Shown here: one piece after another, positions 49,609 through 59,727 of the stretch
Numbering within the stretch: the stretch's first letter is position 1
Layout: each line of letters opens with the position of its first letter
From: Marsupella aquatica
Lineage: Eukaryota > Marchantiophyta
DNA length: 64,000 bases
Direction of reading: 5' to 3'
Assembly: GCA_973895155.1 (NCBI GenBank)
Contig: OZ316897.1
Coordinates: 2,046,001-2,110,000, forward strand
The notes under the pieces: generated by a model
Database searches by the model: none
Seen by the model: only the letters and a program-made list of their open reading frames with translations
Told to the model about the DNA's origin: nothing
Translations under genes and position numbers: made by a program

Positions 49609-50928
49609 CTAGTGGTCTACATCAAGTGTCGAAACTAGATCGGCAAGTGGGACAGGAATGTCCCCTAGGGGGGCTAGCCGCTGCGGAGTCACACTAGCAC
49701 CCACTGTCAGAGATCGACGATAGACGGCCCGAGCTTGAGCACGCTGTAAGGTGACTGAAATGCGTTGGCGAAAGTGCGTGGTCAAAACAGATAGCGGGGG
49801 CCCGGTGGGACCCATCCGGCCGTGCACATCCCGAGCAGCTTGGCGAAGAAGCCCGTCGAACTGATGATGGAGACGCCCAAATATCTCAAGAGCAAGGGGC
49901 AGGAAGCTATCAGATGAAGCTCGTGCAACATATTTGGCCTCCTTCGTTGTTGTTGCTCGTGATGCTGCTGCCCCTGCCGTTGTTGCCGCTGTCCCAATGA
50001 TGTCTTGGCGCAATGGGTTTGCCACCACTACATCTGCCAAAGTACGGTGACCGTGACGGACCATGGTAAGATCCACCCGTAACCGCTGTGATGGAGGACC
50101 AGGTAACTCGAGCACCACCTCCCGCCGTGCACAGACCAAAGAGCCAGAGAGAACCTGAGCAATCGCATCTCTCACAGCGTCGTGAACAAAAATGGTTTCG
50201 CCGCCCAAACTGCATCGAAGAAGATGGACACCTGTGGCATCACAAGGCTTCCCACAAGTGCAAGTAGGAGGTAAACCAGCAAGAAGTGGGTGGGGCAAGC
50301 CCATACGAAGACGCATGGCTGTCGCAAACTCCGCTGAAGACATCCGTAGGTGAGGAATGACTGGATTGGCCTGAAGCCAGCCTCCTGCGCCCTTCCCTCC
50401 GGAAGAAAGAATCCGAGCTCGGTCCGTGTCAGGTGCCTCAGTGAGGATGCTAGAAAGGGTCAAAGCGTGCATATGCCCAGCAAGGTCTGCCTGAAGACGG
50501 ACAGGGTCCAAGGATAAAAACTCCTGGAATGAAGGTAACGCAGCTCGAACAGGATCGGGTAATGATGACCGCGCCGTGCGCAAATGAACCTTAAATGGGA
50601 GGGAACCCTCCTCGACCTCCATGAGAGATGAAAGTAAAAAAGGTCGATCCTCAGTAAGGAAATGATCTGCCAACAATGAGAAGGCGGCCGCCCACGCGCC
50701 CAAGAAGGCCAAAGGTGCAAGGCGCTCAGTGGAAGTAAGCCCAAAACCACCGTGAGAAATAGGAAGACTGAGCTGTCGATGAAGCCACGGAGATGAGAGT
50801 AAAGTACCTAGCCTTAAAAGAGAGGCCAAAGTCTCACAAATGGAGACATCAAACGCTCGGAGGTGTAGATAAAGATCCTCGGTAGGGGGATGTGTCCGAG
50901 CCAAATAGGACGCACGAGGTGGATGCAT
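49609..50928 (-). CDS. Retrotransposon C-terminal part: CCHC knuckle and restriction-like endonuclease
   Basis: 439 residues from the ATG at 50928; the true protein start is in the upstream frame. The C-T-C-G-K-x-C-D-A-T-G-x-H-L-L-R-C knuckle lies at 223-239 with a following G-G-E-T-x-x-x-H-D. The endonuclease core is R284-V-D286, then D299-V-V-V at the expected spacing and K329 further on, matching the R-P-D...D...K pattern of LINE restriction-like endonucleases (here V replaces P). The last about 90 residues (L-A-L-E-I-F-G to T-H-F-R-Q-R) are what the truncated copies at 1455 and 40202 retain. In such elements this domain nicks the target DNA for target-primed reverse transcription. Confidence 0.8.
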   Translation of the reverse strand: MHPPRASYLARTHPPTEDLYLHLRAFDVSICETLASLLRLGTLLSSPWLHRQLSLPISHGGFGLTSTERLAPLAFLGAWAAAFSLLADHFLTEDRPFLLSSLMEVEEGSLPFKVHLRTARSSLPDPVRAALPSFQEFLSLDPVRLQADLAGHMHALTLSSILTEAPDTDRARILSSGGKGAGGWLQANPVIPHLRMSSAEFATAMRLRMGLPHPLLAGLPPTCTCGKPCDATGVHLLRCSLGGETIFVHDAVRDAIAQVLSGSLVCARREVVLELPGPPSQRLRVDLTMVRHGHRTLADVVVANPLRQDIIGTAATTAGAAASRATTTKEAKYVARASSDSFLPLALEIFGRLHHQFDGLLRQAARDVHGRMGPTGPPLSVLTTHFRQRISVTLQRAQARAVYRRSLTVGASVTPQRLAPLGDIPVPLADLVSTLDVDH

Positions 50929-52868
50929 CTCAACAACAACCCAAATGCTGCCTGAGAGTCTGCTAACTTAGGGAGCATAGGAGTAGGGGCTAAGGCAGCC
51001 TGGAGAGCGTCAGCAATGAAAGATGAGCAAAAGGAGGCGGTACCGACTGGGGAGCCAAGGACCCGAAGACCGTTGGCAGGACGTAAGAACCCAGGGAGAA
51101 GCGCAAGATCAGAGGGTAATCGAGCTAGACTCCATGCACGACTCTTCACCGGCTGAACTCGTAAACCGAGGGCCAACAAATGGGTGGAAAGGGTGGCGAG
51201 GGCAGAAATAACAGCAACAGGTGGACCAATGATGTGGGTGTCATCTGAAAGGGAGGGGAAGATACACTGGGGGTGGGCCGCGGAGGCTTCTCGTAAAGCA
51301 GTAAAATGGGCAATGGCAAAAAGAGGCCCACCCAAAGGGTCACCCTGACATGTACCTTCTGCAGAAGAAAGAGTGGTATACACTCCTATAGAAGTGTGAT
51401 GACTATAGAAGAGGGGGGCCTCGAACCCATACAAACAACGGACAAAGGGGATAAGGGACTGGATGTCTGGATCCGCTGCCCTCAAAGCACGAAAAATTGC
51501 TACCCGAGAAACCGTATTGAAAGCATTGGAGACATCAACCTGGAGGACAACCCAATCAGGGTGGAGGTCCAAGGTAGTACGAATACTCGCAATAACTGTC
51601 TCACAACCGCCAGGAACGCCCACTGCAAACTGATGTGGAGAGAGATGATCCGATAGTGCAGAGTGATACTGCGATGAAAGTGCGCGAGACACCAGACGAA
51701 GAAAAACCTCTCCAATAGCTATGGGCCGAACACCCGGTGAAGACTTAGCCATGGCCAATAAACGAGAAGCAGTGCTCAAAAGCCGAGAGACTGGAGGAGG
51801 CAAACGGCCGGCAGCAATACACTGGCAAAAGGAGAAGAAAACTGGAAAACCAGACTGAGGATCCTCAGGGGGGAATAAATCACGAAAATGCTCAAAGACA
51901 TAGCCAGAGGGGCCACCAGCCGCGCAACGCGGAGCATGGAGGAAAGCATAGGTGAAGTGGTCCCTACTAAACTGAAGATCCTCCTCAGGCTCAAAATCCT
52001 CCACGAACAAAGGGAGCTGATCATAGGGCTGCGGATGGAGATCCTGAAGGGCCGTCAAGGTGACCTTGCCAGGGGGGGCTGGTGTGGTGGGAGAAAGGGC
52101 CTGGACCGCACGACGATATTCACCAGCCTGGGCTAAATGACAAGAGCAACGAAGGCGTCTGTGCTCTGGAGGATGAGAGTGGCGAGCTGGGTCAGACAAA
52201 GCACGGGTAGTAAAGGAACGGGCTCGAAGAAAGTACTCTTCCTGAAGCTGTTCCCAATCTCCCCGTAGAAAACGATGGATACGAGAGGCAGTCTCACGAT
52301 GACCCACGCGACCACCGTGACTAGGGAGGGTAAGAGTCCACTGTGGAAAAAGCATGAGTAAAGACCAATAGGAGACCTCGATAGGATGCGCCAAGATAAG
52401 CTGCATGAGTTGCAACAAGGATGACCGAACTAATGGGCGCAACGCTAGTGGGATGTGGTTATAAAGGCGAGGTCTAATGTACCCTGGATGGTAGGCTGGA
52501 AGGGGGTCTAGAGAGCAAACCCAACTCCATGCCTGCTCGGAAGCCTCCAAGGAAGGAGGGGCAGAGCTAACTGGGTCAAGAGGGGGCTGGGGCTGGGATT
52601 GGGCTTGCTGGCGACGTTGGCACCGGCCCCGCCCGCGGTGATGAGGAAGGGAGAGGCCAACCCAGCCACACTCAGGACAAGTATGCAGGGGACGCTCGTC
52701 TGGGGAGGGAACAGGGAACGACTGGACAGGAGGTGGGGGGGGAACCGACGTGGATGAAGAGGCCGGAGGGGGATGTTGGAGGGGTGGAGGGGGAATGGGC
52801 TGGGGAGAGGAGCCAGGGCGTCGATGGGGTGGGCAGTAGACTGGGGGGACTGGCAGAACATCGGGCAT
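50814..52868 (-). CDS. Retrotransposon N-terminal part: zinc finger and reverse transcriptase
   Basis: 684 residues from the ATG at 52868 (the frame is open to 52898 with a TTG). A Pro/Ser-rich leader is followed by a Cys/His finger (C64-x2-C67, H76-H77, C83). Reverse transcriptase motifs are: V-R-P-I-A-I-G-E near 381, Q-F-A-V-G-V-P-G-G near 414, motif A V-D-V-S-N-A-F-N near 445, motif B Q-G-D-P-L-G-G near 509 and motif C S-D-D-T-H near 542. The active-site aspartates are all present, but motif C has S-D-D where most LINEs have A-D-D. The frame runs past the shift point near 50925 into about 37 probably meaningless residues. Confidence 0.85.
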   Translation of the reverse strand: MPDVLPVPPVYCPPHRRPGSSPQPIPPPPLQHPPPASSSTSVPPPPPVQSFPVPSPDERPLHTCPECGWVGLSLPHHRGRGRCQRRQQAQSQPQPPLDPVSSAPPSLEASEQAWSWVCSLDPLPAYHPGYIRPRLYNHIPLALRPLVRSSLLQLMQLILAHPIEVSYWSLLMLFPQWTLTLPSHGGRVGHRETASRIHRFLRGDWEQLQEEYFLRARSFTTRALSDPARHSHPPEHRRLRCSCHLAQAGEYRRAVQALSPTTPAPPGKVTLTALQDLHPQPYDQLPLFVEDFEPEEDLQFSRDHFTYAFLHAPRCAAGGPSGYVFEHFRDLFPPEDPQSGFPVFFSFCQCIAAGRLPPPVSRLLSTASRLLAMAKSSPGVRPIAIGEVFLRLVSRALSSQYHSALSDHLSPHQFAVGVPGGCETVIASIRTTLDLHPDWVVLQVDVSNAFNTVSRVAIFRALRAADPDIQSLIPFVRCLYGFEAPLFYSHHTSIGVYTTLSSAEGTCQGDPLGGPLFAIAHFTALREASAAHPQCIFPSLSDDTHIIGPPVAVISALATLSTHLLALGLRVQPVKSRAWSLARLPSDLALLPGFLRPANGLRVLGSPVGTASFCSSFIADALQAALAPTPMLPKLADSQAAFGLLLRCIHLVRPIWLGHIPLPRIFIYTSERLMSPFVRLWPLF

Positions 52869-53990
52869 GGGGTCATCACGAAGATGAGAGAGATCCAATG
52901 AAGAAGAGCAAACACGAAGGCGACCACGAGGCGGGGGGGAGGAGGGGGGAGAACTGTGTTGGGGGGGCTGGGCGCTTGCCCCGCGCCAACACTCTCAACG
53001 TAGACATGACAGGTCGCAACCCGATAAAAGCAAAAGCGCATCAAGAAGCGACAAAAGGCCCAACCAAGACATGTGAAAAGAAAGGGAAGGCTATGGAGAG
53101 AGCCCACCGCGTCAAGATCCGAGAAGCGGCGCCATCGCTAGCCTAGAAAACCGTTGAGCACGTGCAGGCACAGCCGGGAACTAAGCTGGAGCTCTCGTCG
53201 ATGTGTCCGTTGAGGAGTCAATGCGAGTGAATATCTCTTCGCTGATTTGAGCGTGCTGCTACAGCTCTCAAAGATGGTGGAATGCAAACTGGTCCACTAA
53301 ACTTGGCAAAAATCACCTTGTCAGAACTGAAGAAGAAAGGCAACCACCAAGCGGAGGAAAAACATGGCAAGACAGGAATGCTCCAAAGCTGATCAAGGGA
53401 AACCGTCACCAAAAATGGAGGAGTAAATCAGAATCGTAATCGGAGCCGAAAGTGGTTGATATGTCACCAAAAGGACCGCGGTAGGGATAGATGTTGCACT
53501 CCCGGACAAGAGCTGGCCAAATCACATGAGAATGCCGGATTTCGTGAACGAGGAACTGCTACAGGACCCCAAAGCTAATTGAAAGTGAGAACGGTGGAAA
53601 TTGAAGAAAAAATGTGAGAGCTAATCAAAGTCCAATCGGGGCAATAGGAGACCAATTGGACCGCTCTTGGGATCAATCTGATGCTCCCGGAGAAGAGCTA
53701 TACAAAGCACTTGAGAAATCTGAAATCCGTGAAAGATTGACCGAGATATGACCGTCGAAAGGAAGACGAAAATCGCAGGAAAACGACTGAAAAATGGCGA
53801 AAATGAATGTGACCATAAGTATGTCGATACGGCACCATTTTGGACGTGTTTTATATCGATTTGATGCGCCTCGGCAAGAGCAAGCTAATGCAACTGAGAA
53901 AATTGGATTCCGAGAAAAACTGAGTGCGGGAGGGTAGTCGAAGTGGCGCGAAAACTGTGCTAGAGTCTGAACTCCATAGCCAGGAGCTCA

Positions 53991-54340
53991 AAGACCTAAG
54001 ACCCATGATAAAGTCGTTCCACATCTCCACATAAGTATGGGGTGGAGCTCAAACTCCTTTCTACTAACTATTAGTTTGCATTGTCTAATGAGAGCTACAA
54101 ATAACACGTAGCCCTTTATGGGTGCAGTGCAGTTATAGTTTAACAAATCATCGGTTACCTGAATCTGTGTGCATTGTATAATGAGAGCTACAGGTAACAA
54201 GTAACCCTTTATGGGTGTAGTTGTGGTTTAACAAATCATGGGCTAAGTGAATCCATGCATTTTATAATGAGAGCTACAGGGAACACATAGCACTTTATAG
54301 GTGCAGTTGTGGTTCAACAAATCATAGGCTATTCATTATT
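53991..54340. repeat. 'taatgagag' family repeat, right flank, with about three tandem units
   Basis: After 'gtggagctcaaactcctttctac' (about 54040), units with 'gcattgtataatgagagctac', 'gtaaccctttatgggtgcag' and 'gtggtttaacaaatcat' start at 54079, 54171 and 54257 (periods 92 and 86). Pieces recur at 55725-55850. Confidence 0.8.
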
Positions 54341-54374
54341 ATATATATACTAGCCCCATGCCTGTGCGTTGCAC

Positions 54375-54815
54375 AAAAGATATTGAGGTGAGGAAAGGAT
54401 GTCGAGGTGAAAAAATATGTTAATAAGAGCAAAAGATGTCAAGGTGAAGGAAAGAAATCAAGGTGCGAAAAAGATATCAAGGAGAGAAAAGAGTCTATGT
54501 GTTACACAAAAGATGTTGAGGTGAGAAAAGATGTCGAGATGAGGAAATTAAAGACGTTGAGTTGAAAAAAGATGTCAAGGAGAGAGAAAAATGGCAAGGG
54601 TGAAGGAAAAATGTTGAGATATGATGAAGATATCAAGGTGAGAAAAAGATGGCGAGATGAGAAAAGATTTCGACACTGAGAAAAAGATGGTGTGATGTGA
54701 TAAAGATGTCAAGGTGAGAAAAGACCTTGAGTAAAGAAAAAGATGTTGAGTAGATAAAAGATGCTCAGGTGAGATAAAGATGGCAATGTGAGAAAGAGAT
54801 TTGCTTCCAAGTAAG
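54375..54815. repeat. Purine-rich degenerate repeat
   Basis: A strongly strand-asymmetric stretch of G and A is built from 'gatgtcaaggtgagaaaaa' variants, about 20 degenerate units of 18-25 bases. The reverse strand is pyrimidine-rich. No coding function. Confidence 0.85.
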
Positions 54816-55484
54816 ACCTTAAGACTATATATGGAAAATTTTGTAAGACATTCATGATTAAAAACTATAGAGAATTTTGTCACATTGGGTGTGAAAATCT
54901 CATCATTTTGACACAATATAAATATTTAGGTATATTTTTTAAATGTTTGGGAAGTTTAAAAACACTAAATTAATTTTTTTCTCCCTTTATCATCTTTTCC
55001 CACATTCTAATATTTGTTCCTATCCTAACTTTTATCTTTAATTTCTTTTGTTTTTCTTTTATTTCCCCTCCTCCCCTTTTCTTGCTCCCGAGCAGTTTCT
55101 CTCTACTCTCCCCATCAATTGCATAACATAATATTTTTATGGGAGTATAATAATTGGTTGTACATTCTAGTACAACACACATTCATGGTACTTTCAAGTA
55201 CAATAGTCTCATGTGCATATACTGTGGGCATGTGTAAGGTGTCTTTTGTCCTATGTGCATGTACTTTTGGCAGGTATACCTTAAACATGCTACTACGCCT
55301 ATTAGTGTTACTATACCTATTATTGTGAAACAAAAGAGATGATGATATGGGTTTGTGTGCATCTGATGGTGGGAAATAAATAGTCAATTCAATGGATGGT
55401 CATGATTGTTTCCCGCCATTTCTGATTTTCGTAAAGGGACGAAGGACGTAAAGAGGCGGGATGCAGTATTATAGTTGTAGATAT
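54816..55484. other. AT-rich intergenic DNA
   Basis: T- and A-rich. A stretch with 'catgtgcatat', 'catgtgtaagg' and 'atgtgcatgtactt' near 55210-55265 is weakly repetitive. No gene. Confidence 0.35.
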
Positions 55485-55695
55485 CACATTGCCCAAGGGC
55501 ACAAAACCCCAAACCAGGAGACATGCTCCCAAAGGCAAAGCAACCCAATGAAGAGGAGGAAAAGAGGGGAAGGGGCCCCAAGAAAAACAAGCCAAGGGGT
55601 CCCTAACCAAAAGCCAACAAAGGAACAAGGAACAAAAAGTAACCAACAAAGGAGCCCTGAAGGCTAACACCCTAGTGAGCGGAGAACCTCTATTC
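55485..55695 (-). mobile_element. Non-LTR retrotransposon 3' UTR fragment
   Basis: On the minus strand this begins at 'tctccgctcactagggtgtta', matching the stop region of the 40-kb copy ('tctccgctcagtagggtgttg'). It then follows the 3' untranslated region through 'cattgggttgctttgcc' and 'catgtctcc.ggtt' to 'gcccttgggcaatgtg'. It is a very short 5'-truncated copy. No certain target-site duplication. Confidence 0.8.
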
Positions 55696-55849
55696 ATTTG
55701 AGGTACATCACACATATCACCTTAACAAATTCCTTTATAGGTGCATTTGTGGTTTAATAAATCTTCAGCTATTCATTTTAGGTACATCACATATATCACC
55801 TTAACAAATCTTTGGCTATTATATTTTAGGTACATCACATATATCACAC

Positions 55850-55913
55850 TGCCAATGTACAAAAAACACCAAACCTGGGAACAGGATCCCAATGGCAAAG
55901 CAACCCAATAGGG
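55850..55913 (-). mobile_element. Second retrotransposon 3' end fragment
   Basis: The minus strand reads 'ctattgggttgctttgccattgggatc', then 'ggtttggtg' and an ending 'acattggcagtgtg', parallel to the last 65 bases of the copies at 40202 and 55485. Both 55-kb fragments end next to 'atatatgtgatgtacc' or 'atatctac' wording on the minus strand. Confidence 0.65.
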
Positions 55914-58548
55914 GGTCTCAAATATTGGGCCCTCATAGGTGTTCCCAGGAGGTTATCATTGCCGGTGCATGAGGAGGGATGTGGTTGAATTTAGCGGCAG
56001 TGAGGAATTTTTGCACCTCAAGTTTTAGGCCGGTAGTGTGACTTTGGGGTGGAGGAATTAGACGCAATGGTGTTTGTTTAGCATGAGAACGCCCTCCGCA
56101 CATAGAGTAGAGTGAGTAAACGTAGCCCTGGCTGATGAGGTCAAATTTGGCGAGTGGTGATGTTGGACCGAGTCTGTCCCAAGAATCAAGAGACCCCATG
56201 GGAGGAGTGTGCAGGCTAGCCTGAGGGTGTCCCACACATTTTTGGGCCATGTTTGCCCAATCCTAACAAGGACACCTGCAAAACTCCCCCAGGCTGATGT
56301 TTGAGACACCCTAATAAAGGGACGGAAGAGGAAGGGCCACTCACAACAAGACCAAAGAGGTCTACAAGTCAAGGAGTCCCCCACAACAACAACGAACAAA
56401 GCCAAAACAAAGAACCCGCTAGGTACATTGTCGTACTGTATTGTTTAGCAAAACTATAAAAAAAATGCACTATTTATTCTAGTAATCATGCCCTCCTACC
56501 ATGGATGAGTGGTAGTGAGACATGGTCACAAAGGTGTCCTCCTACCATAAATGACATGTTTCCGTCATGTATACCCAAGAGAAAAGATTCTTCCATTTTC
56601 TCCTCACTATATGGTCTTGGTCTTTAGGAGGCAAACTAAACCCTCATGGTCAATATCTTGAACTTAATTCCAATTTTGCATTGAGGCACTTCAATGGACC
56701 CCACAGAAAACTCAGCAGAGGTCAAGGAAAGGAAAGCCGCCTACTGAGGCAAATAATTTCTATTCTACATACACCTCTACATCTGAGACTACAAAATCCA
56801 CTTTTCAAAAATTTCACTCAATTCTTAGTGAATGTTGATAATCATGGATTACAATATGGTCTCTTCAATATACTTCCAGCGTCGTATTACCCGTGAATTC
56901 CAATTACAGTTTGACTCGGCAGTTCGGCAGAAATATGGAAAATTTGCTTCATTTTAACTCTTTTAAATTTAAACTAAAATCTTTGGTCCTGCATTCTTTA
57001 GAAGTAGATTGAAGAGATCTTTCTAATGCACCATAGTACTCCCAATTTTGTTATGAATGATTAATTGACTCAAAATTCTGTTGCTGCAAAGACATGTTGG
57101 TTGAGACATGAAAATTAATTAGTTCGTGGACCCTCTGGCTACATTTTTTAGGCCTTGTCTGAGTACAAATAATGTATGTAATATTAGCTTTAGCTCAAGT
57201 TGTGAGAGTCTATTATGGTCCAAAATGATCTGGTACAACACACATTATTATGCTGAGATAGTTTTACAAATTTTAGTGATAGTATAGGATAAATTACCTC
57301 ATCCAAATGTGATTTTGCAGTCTTCTTCATAATGACCAGGAAAATGAGGGCTTTTAGCTTGAGTTTTGATTGGCTAATATGATCCATAATGCTCTTCTAG
57401 CAGGCATTAAAACACTTAAGATCTATAAGATATTCTAACTAATTTTAGAACATTAACAAACCCAGGGCACAGTTTTTTTAGTTAGTTGATTTGGGCATTG
57501 GATGACACTATATTTGACCACTAAAGTGCCATGGGCACTCAATTTGAGTTGAGAAGACTACTTTCTCAAGATCAATTGAGAAGTTTTCTTTTCTCAACAA
57601 CTAATCGGCCCTAAGCTTTCCAGTAGTTGAGTCCTGTTAATTTGTAGAAGATTTGTCAATGTACCTTCAAATAATTGGAAATTCTGGAGATTTCCCTGCA
57701 CTCCAACTTTGGCAAGTTTTGAACTAGAGGTTAATAGCCTCAAGACCTTGACGCAACTATTCACCAAATGGAGAAGGGCAGAGCTTAAGCTTAGAGAAGA
57801 GAAGAGAGAACTCTTATTAGGAAGGGAAGCTGGTAGTCAACAAGTACTAGGATAGATTTTACAGTTTGCATTGTTTAGATTAGATTTTCTCACAAAATTG
57901 TTGTGGACCCATTCAACAATGGCCTGAGCAGTTTGGCATTCTTTCAACTGCCACACTTTGCTTTGTAGGCCAAAGTCGACAGTGTGGTTATCACAAGCAG
58001 TTGTCAAAATTAGGCCTTTTTGCTACATGCAACCAAATTCTCAAGATAAGAGAGTCAGAATTCAATCCATGGCAAGTCCATTTGAAATCAGATCAATGTC
58101 TGATCAAATGAATTGTATCAGTTCGTTGAGTTCAAGTTTGGACCATAGTTAGCAAATTTGCCTTAATTGCAAAAGACCGGAAATCTTACTCCACGTGCAG
58201 TTACCCTTTAACAACGACGTTATCAAGTTAGTTATTAGTTATTGCTTATTATATGAAAAATACTTTTTAAATCTTTGAATTTAATTTTTAAAATTGGATA
58301 GTAACTAAAACGGTTACATAGTGACAGTTTTATCCGTCTTGCTCTTTGCATTTCTAATTTTTTACATTTCTTTTTATAGCATGGCGTCCCAAAATTTACA
58401 CCCAAATTGACTCAAACACAAATGAAACTCTAAGTTTGATTCACAAAACTGATGAGTCTTGTTTGTTGCGGTTGTTGTTGATGTGGCACGCTCTGGTGCC
58501 AGGAATTTTGGAAGGGGCCTCTCATGGGGTCTATAAATATGGAAGAAA
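55914..58548. other. Intergenic, unassigned
   Basis: Frames of about 105-115 codons at 55933-56250 and 56058-56405 (minus) and 56567-56896 (plus) show no family motif. Codon use is not gene-like by eye. Confidence 0.35.
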
Positions 58549-58625
58549 TTGGCTTCCTTCCCTTTGGATATTGGGGAGCAGCCAAATTGGCTTCCTTCCC
58601 TTTGGATATTGGGGAGCAGCCATAG
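58549..58625. repeat. Two-copy tandem repeat, period 38
   Basis: 'ggcttccttccctttggatat' starts at 58551 and 58589, and both copies run on to 'tggggagcagcca' without a visible difference. Confidence 0.9.
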
Positions 58626-59727
58626 ATTCATGAAAGTCATCCTCAATAACAATTGAAAACTATCAGACACAAATCACAAACTGAGTAACAAACACAACAT
58701 TCCCTGATTGGATCAAAGAAGCTCACCAAACATCATCATTGGCAATTCCAAGCTGATCTGCCGTGGGGAAAAGCTTAGTATTGTGTGAACTGGCCTCAGT
58801 TTAAGCTGGACAGGTTCTCAAAACTCTGAATTAAATATGCTTAATGGATTGACTACAGGCTATACTGAACAGTGTACCTGCTACACCTGGTGTCCCGCTT
58901 GTTACAGGTCAAGTCATGGTCTTTTAAGTCTACATCATAGGTTTTGCTCAAATTCATTCAAATTTATGGAACTCTGCATGGATAATTCTTCAATGTACCA
59001 TTGATAATTGTTCAATGCTTTCACTCTCCACTTACATCCATTGCCAATCATGGGTTTGGGATATCGATGCAATTTGGACTTTGTTGGTCCATTGCCTCTT
59101 ACGCACAATAAGAGGGGGATGGGGCTTTGCTACAGTGCTAGAGGACTTTCCAAGGATTCAGAGGCTGGTTTTCTTTTTTGTACACGTTTAATATGCAATT
59201 ATAGCCAATGAAATGTGGGAACAAGCCAGACTTCACCTTAAATGAACTAAGTGGGGGCACTATTGGTAAAACCATAAATTATGGATTCTACTCATGTTCT
59301 AGTGCACCCGTTGTGGGTCCCTTTCATTCCTAATGTCTCGGCTAATGTGGCCATGTTTTCTTATCAAATACGTCCAGGTTTTTGAGGTATTCTGGAGAGT
59401 GGACTGCTTGGTCCGTTTACTTCTCCAGCCTGACACTTGGTGCATTTCAGATTAATAGCTACCAGAATCTCCACTTATGTCAGGAACAAACGTATACTAA
59501 CAAATCTCTGAAATCGGAAACACTCTCTTTGCAATGGATTCTTTCCAACTCTCATCAATTTAAACTATTAATTCACATGGTTTTCACATCTACAGCGATT
59601 ATCCTGCACCGAGTACTTCAGCTTGCGCCTGCTGATAAATCCGAGTCAAGCTACTGTCCCTATACTGTACCTACATATAACATTCCCATTGTGAAAACTT
59701 CCTGCATTTATCTATTTCTGACTGACC
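58626..59727. other. Intergenic, unassigned
   Basis: No gene, repeat or RNA was recognised. Confidence 0.3.

Larger units (their letters stand above)
49366..53990 (-). mobile_element. Non-LTR retrotransposon with RT and restriction-like endonuclease
   Basis: This minus-strand element of about 4.6 kb encodes, in order, a proline-rich leader, a Cys/His zinc finger, reverse transcriptase, a CCHC-like knuckle and a PD-(D/E)XK-type endonuclease. This is the architecture of R2/CRE-type LINEs rather than of the apurinic-endonuclease LINEs (L1, RTE) usual in plants. There is no integrase, RNase H, protease or LTR. The end positions are set by the flanking 'taatgagag' repeats and are approximate. The reading frame is split by a one-base shift near 50925. 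Confidence 0.8.

Noticed and set aside
49366-53990. LTR retrotransposon identity for the large element, given the flanking direct repeats
   Set aside because: No integrase, protease, RNase H, primer-binding site or polypurine tract; the RT and RLE order is that of a non-LTR element, and the flanking repeats also occur alone elsewhere.
49359-54014. ATAAAGT on both sides of the large retrotransposon as a target-site duplication
   Set aside because: The 7-base match lies within related flanking repeats and need not stem from insertion; the exact ends are not known.
55933-56405. Overlapping minus-strand frames of 105 and 115 codons as a gene
   Set aside because: Two frames overlap with no recognisable domain, and the region is next to repeat debris.
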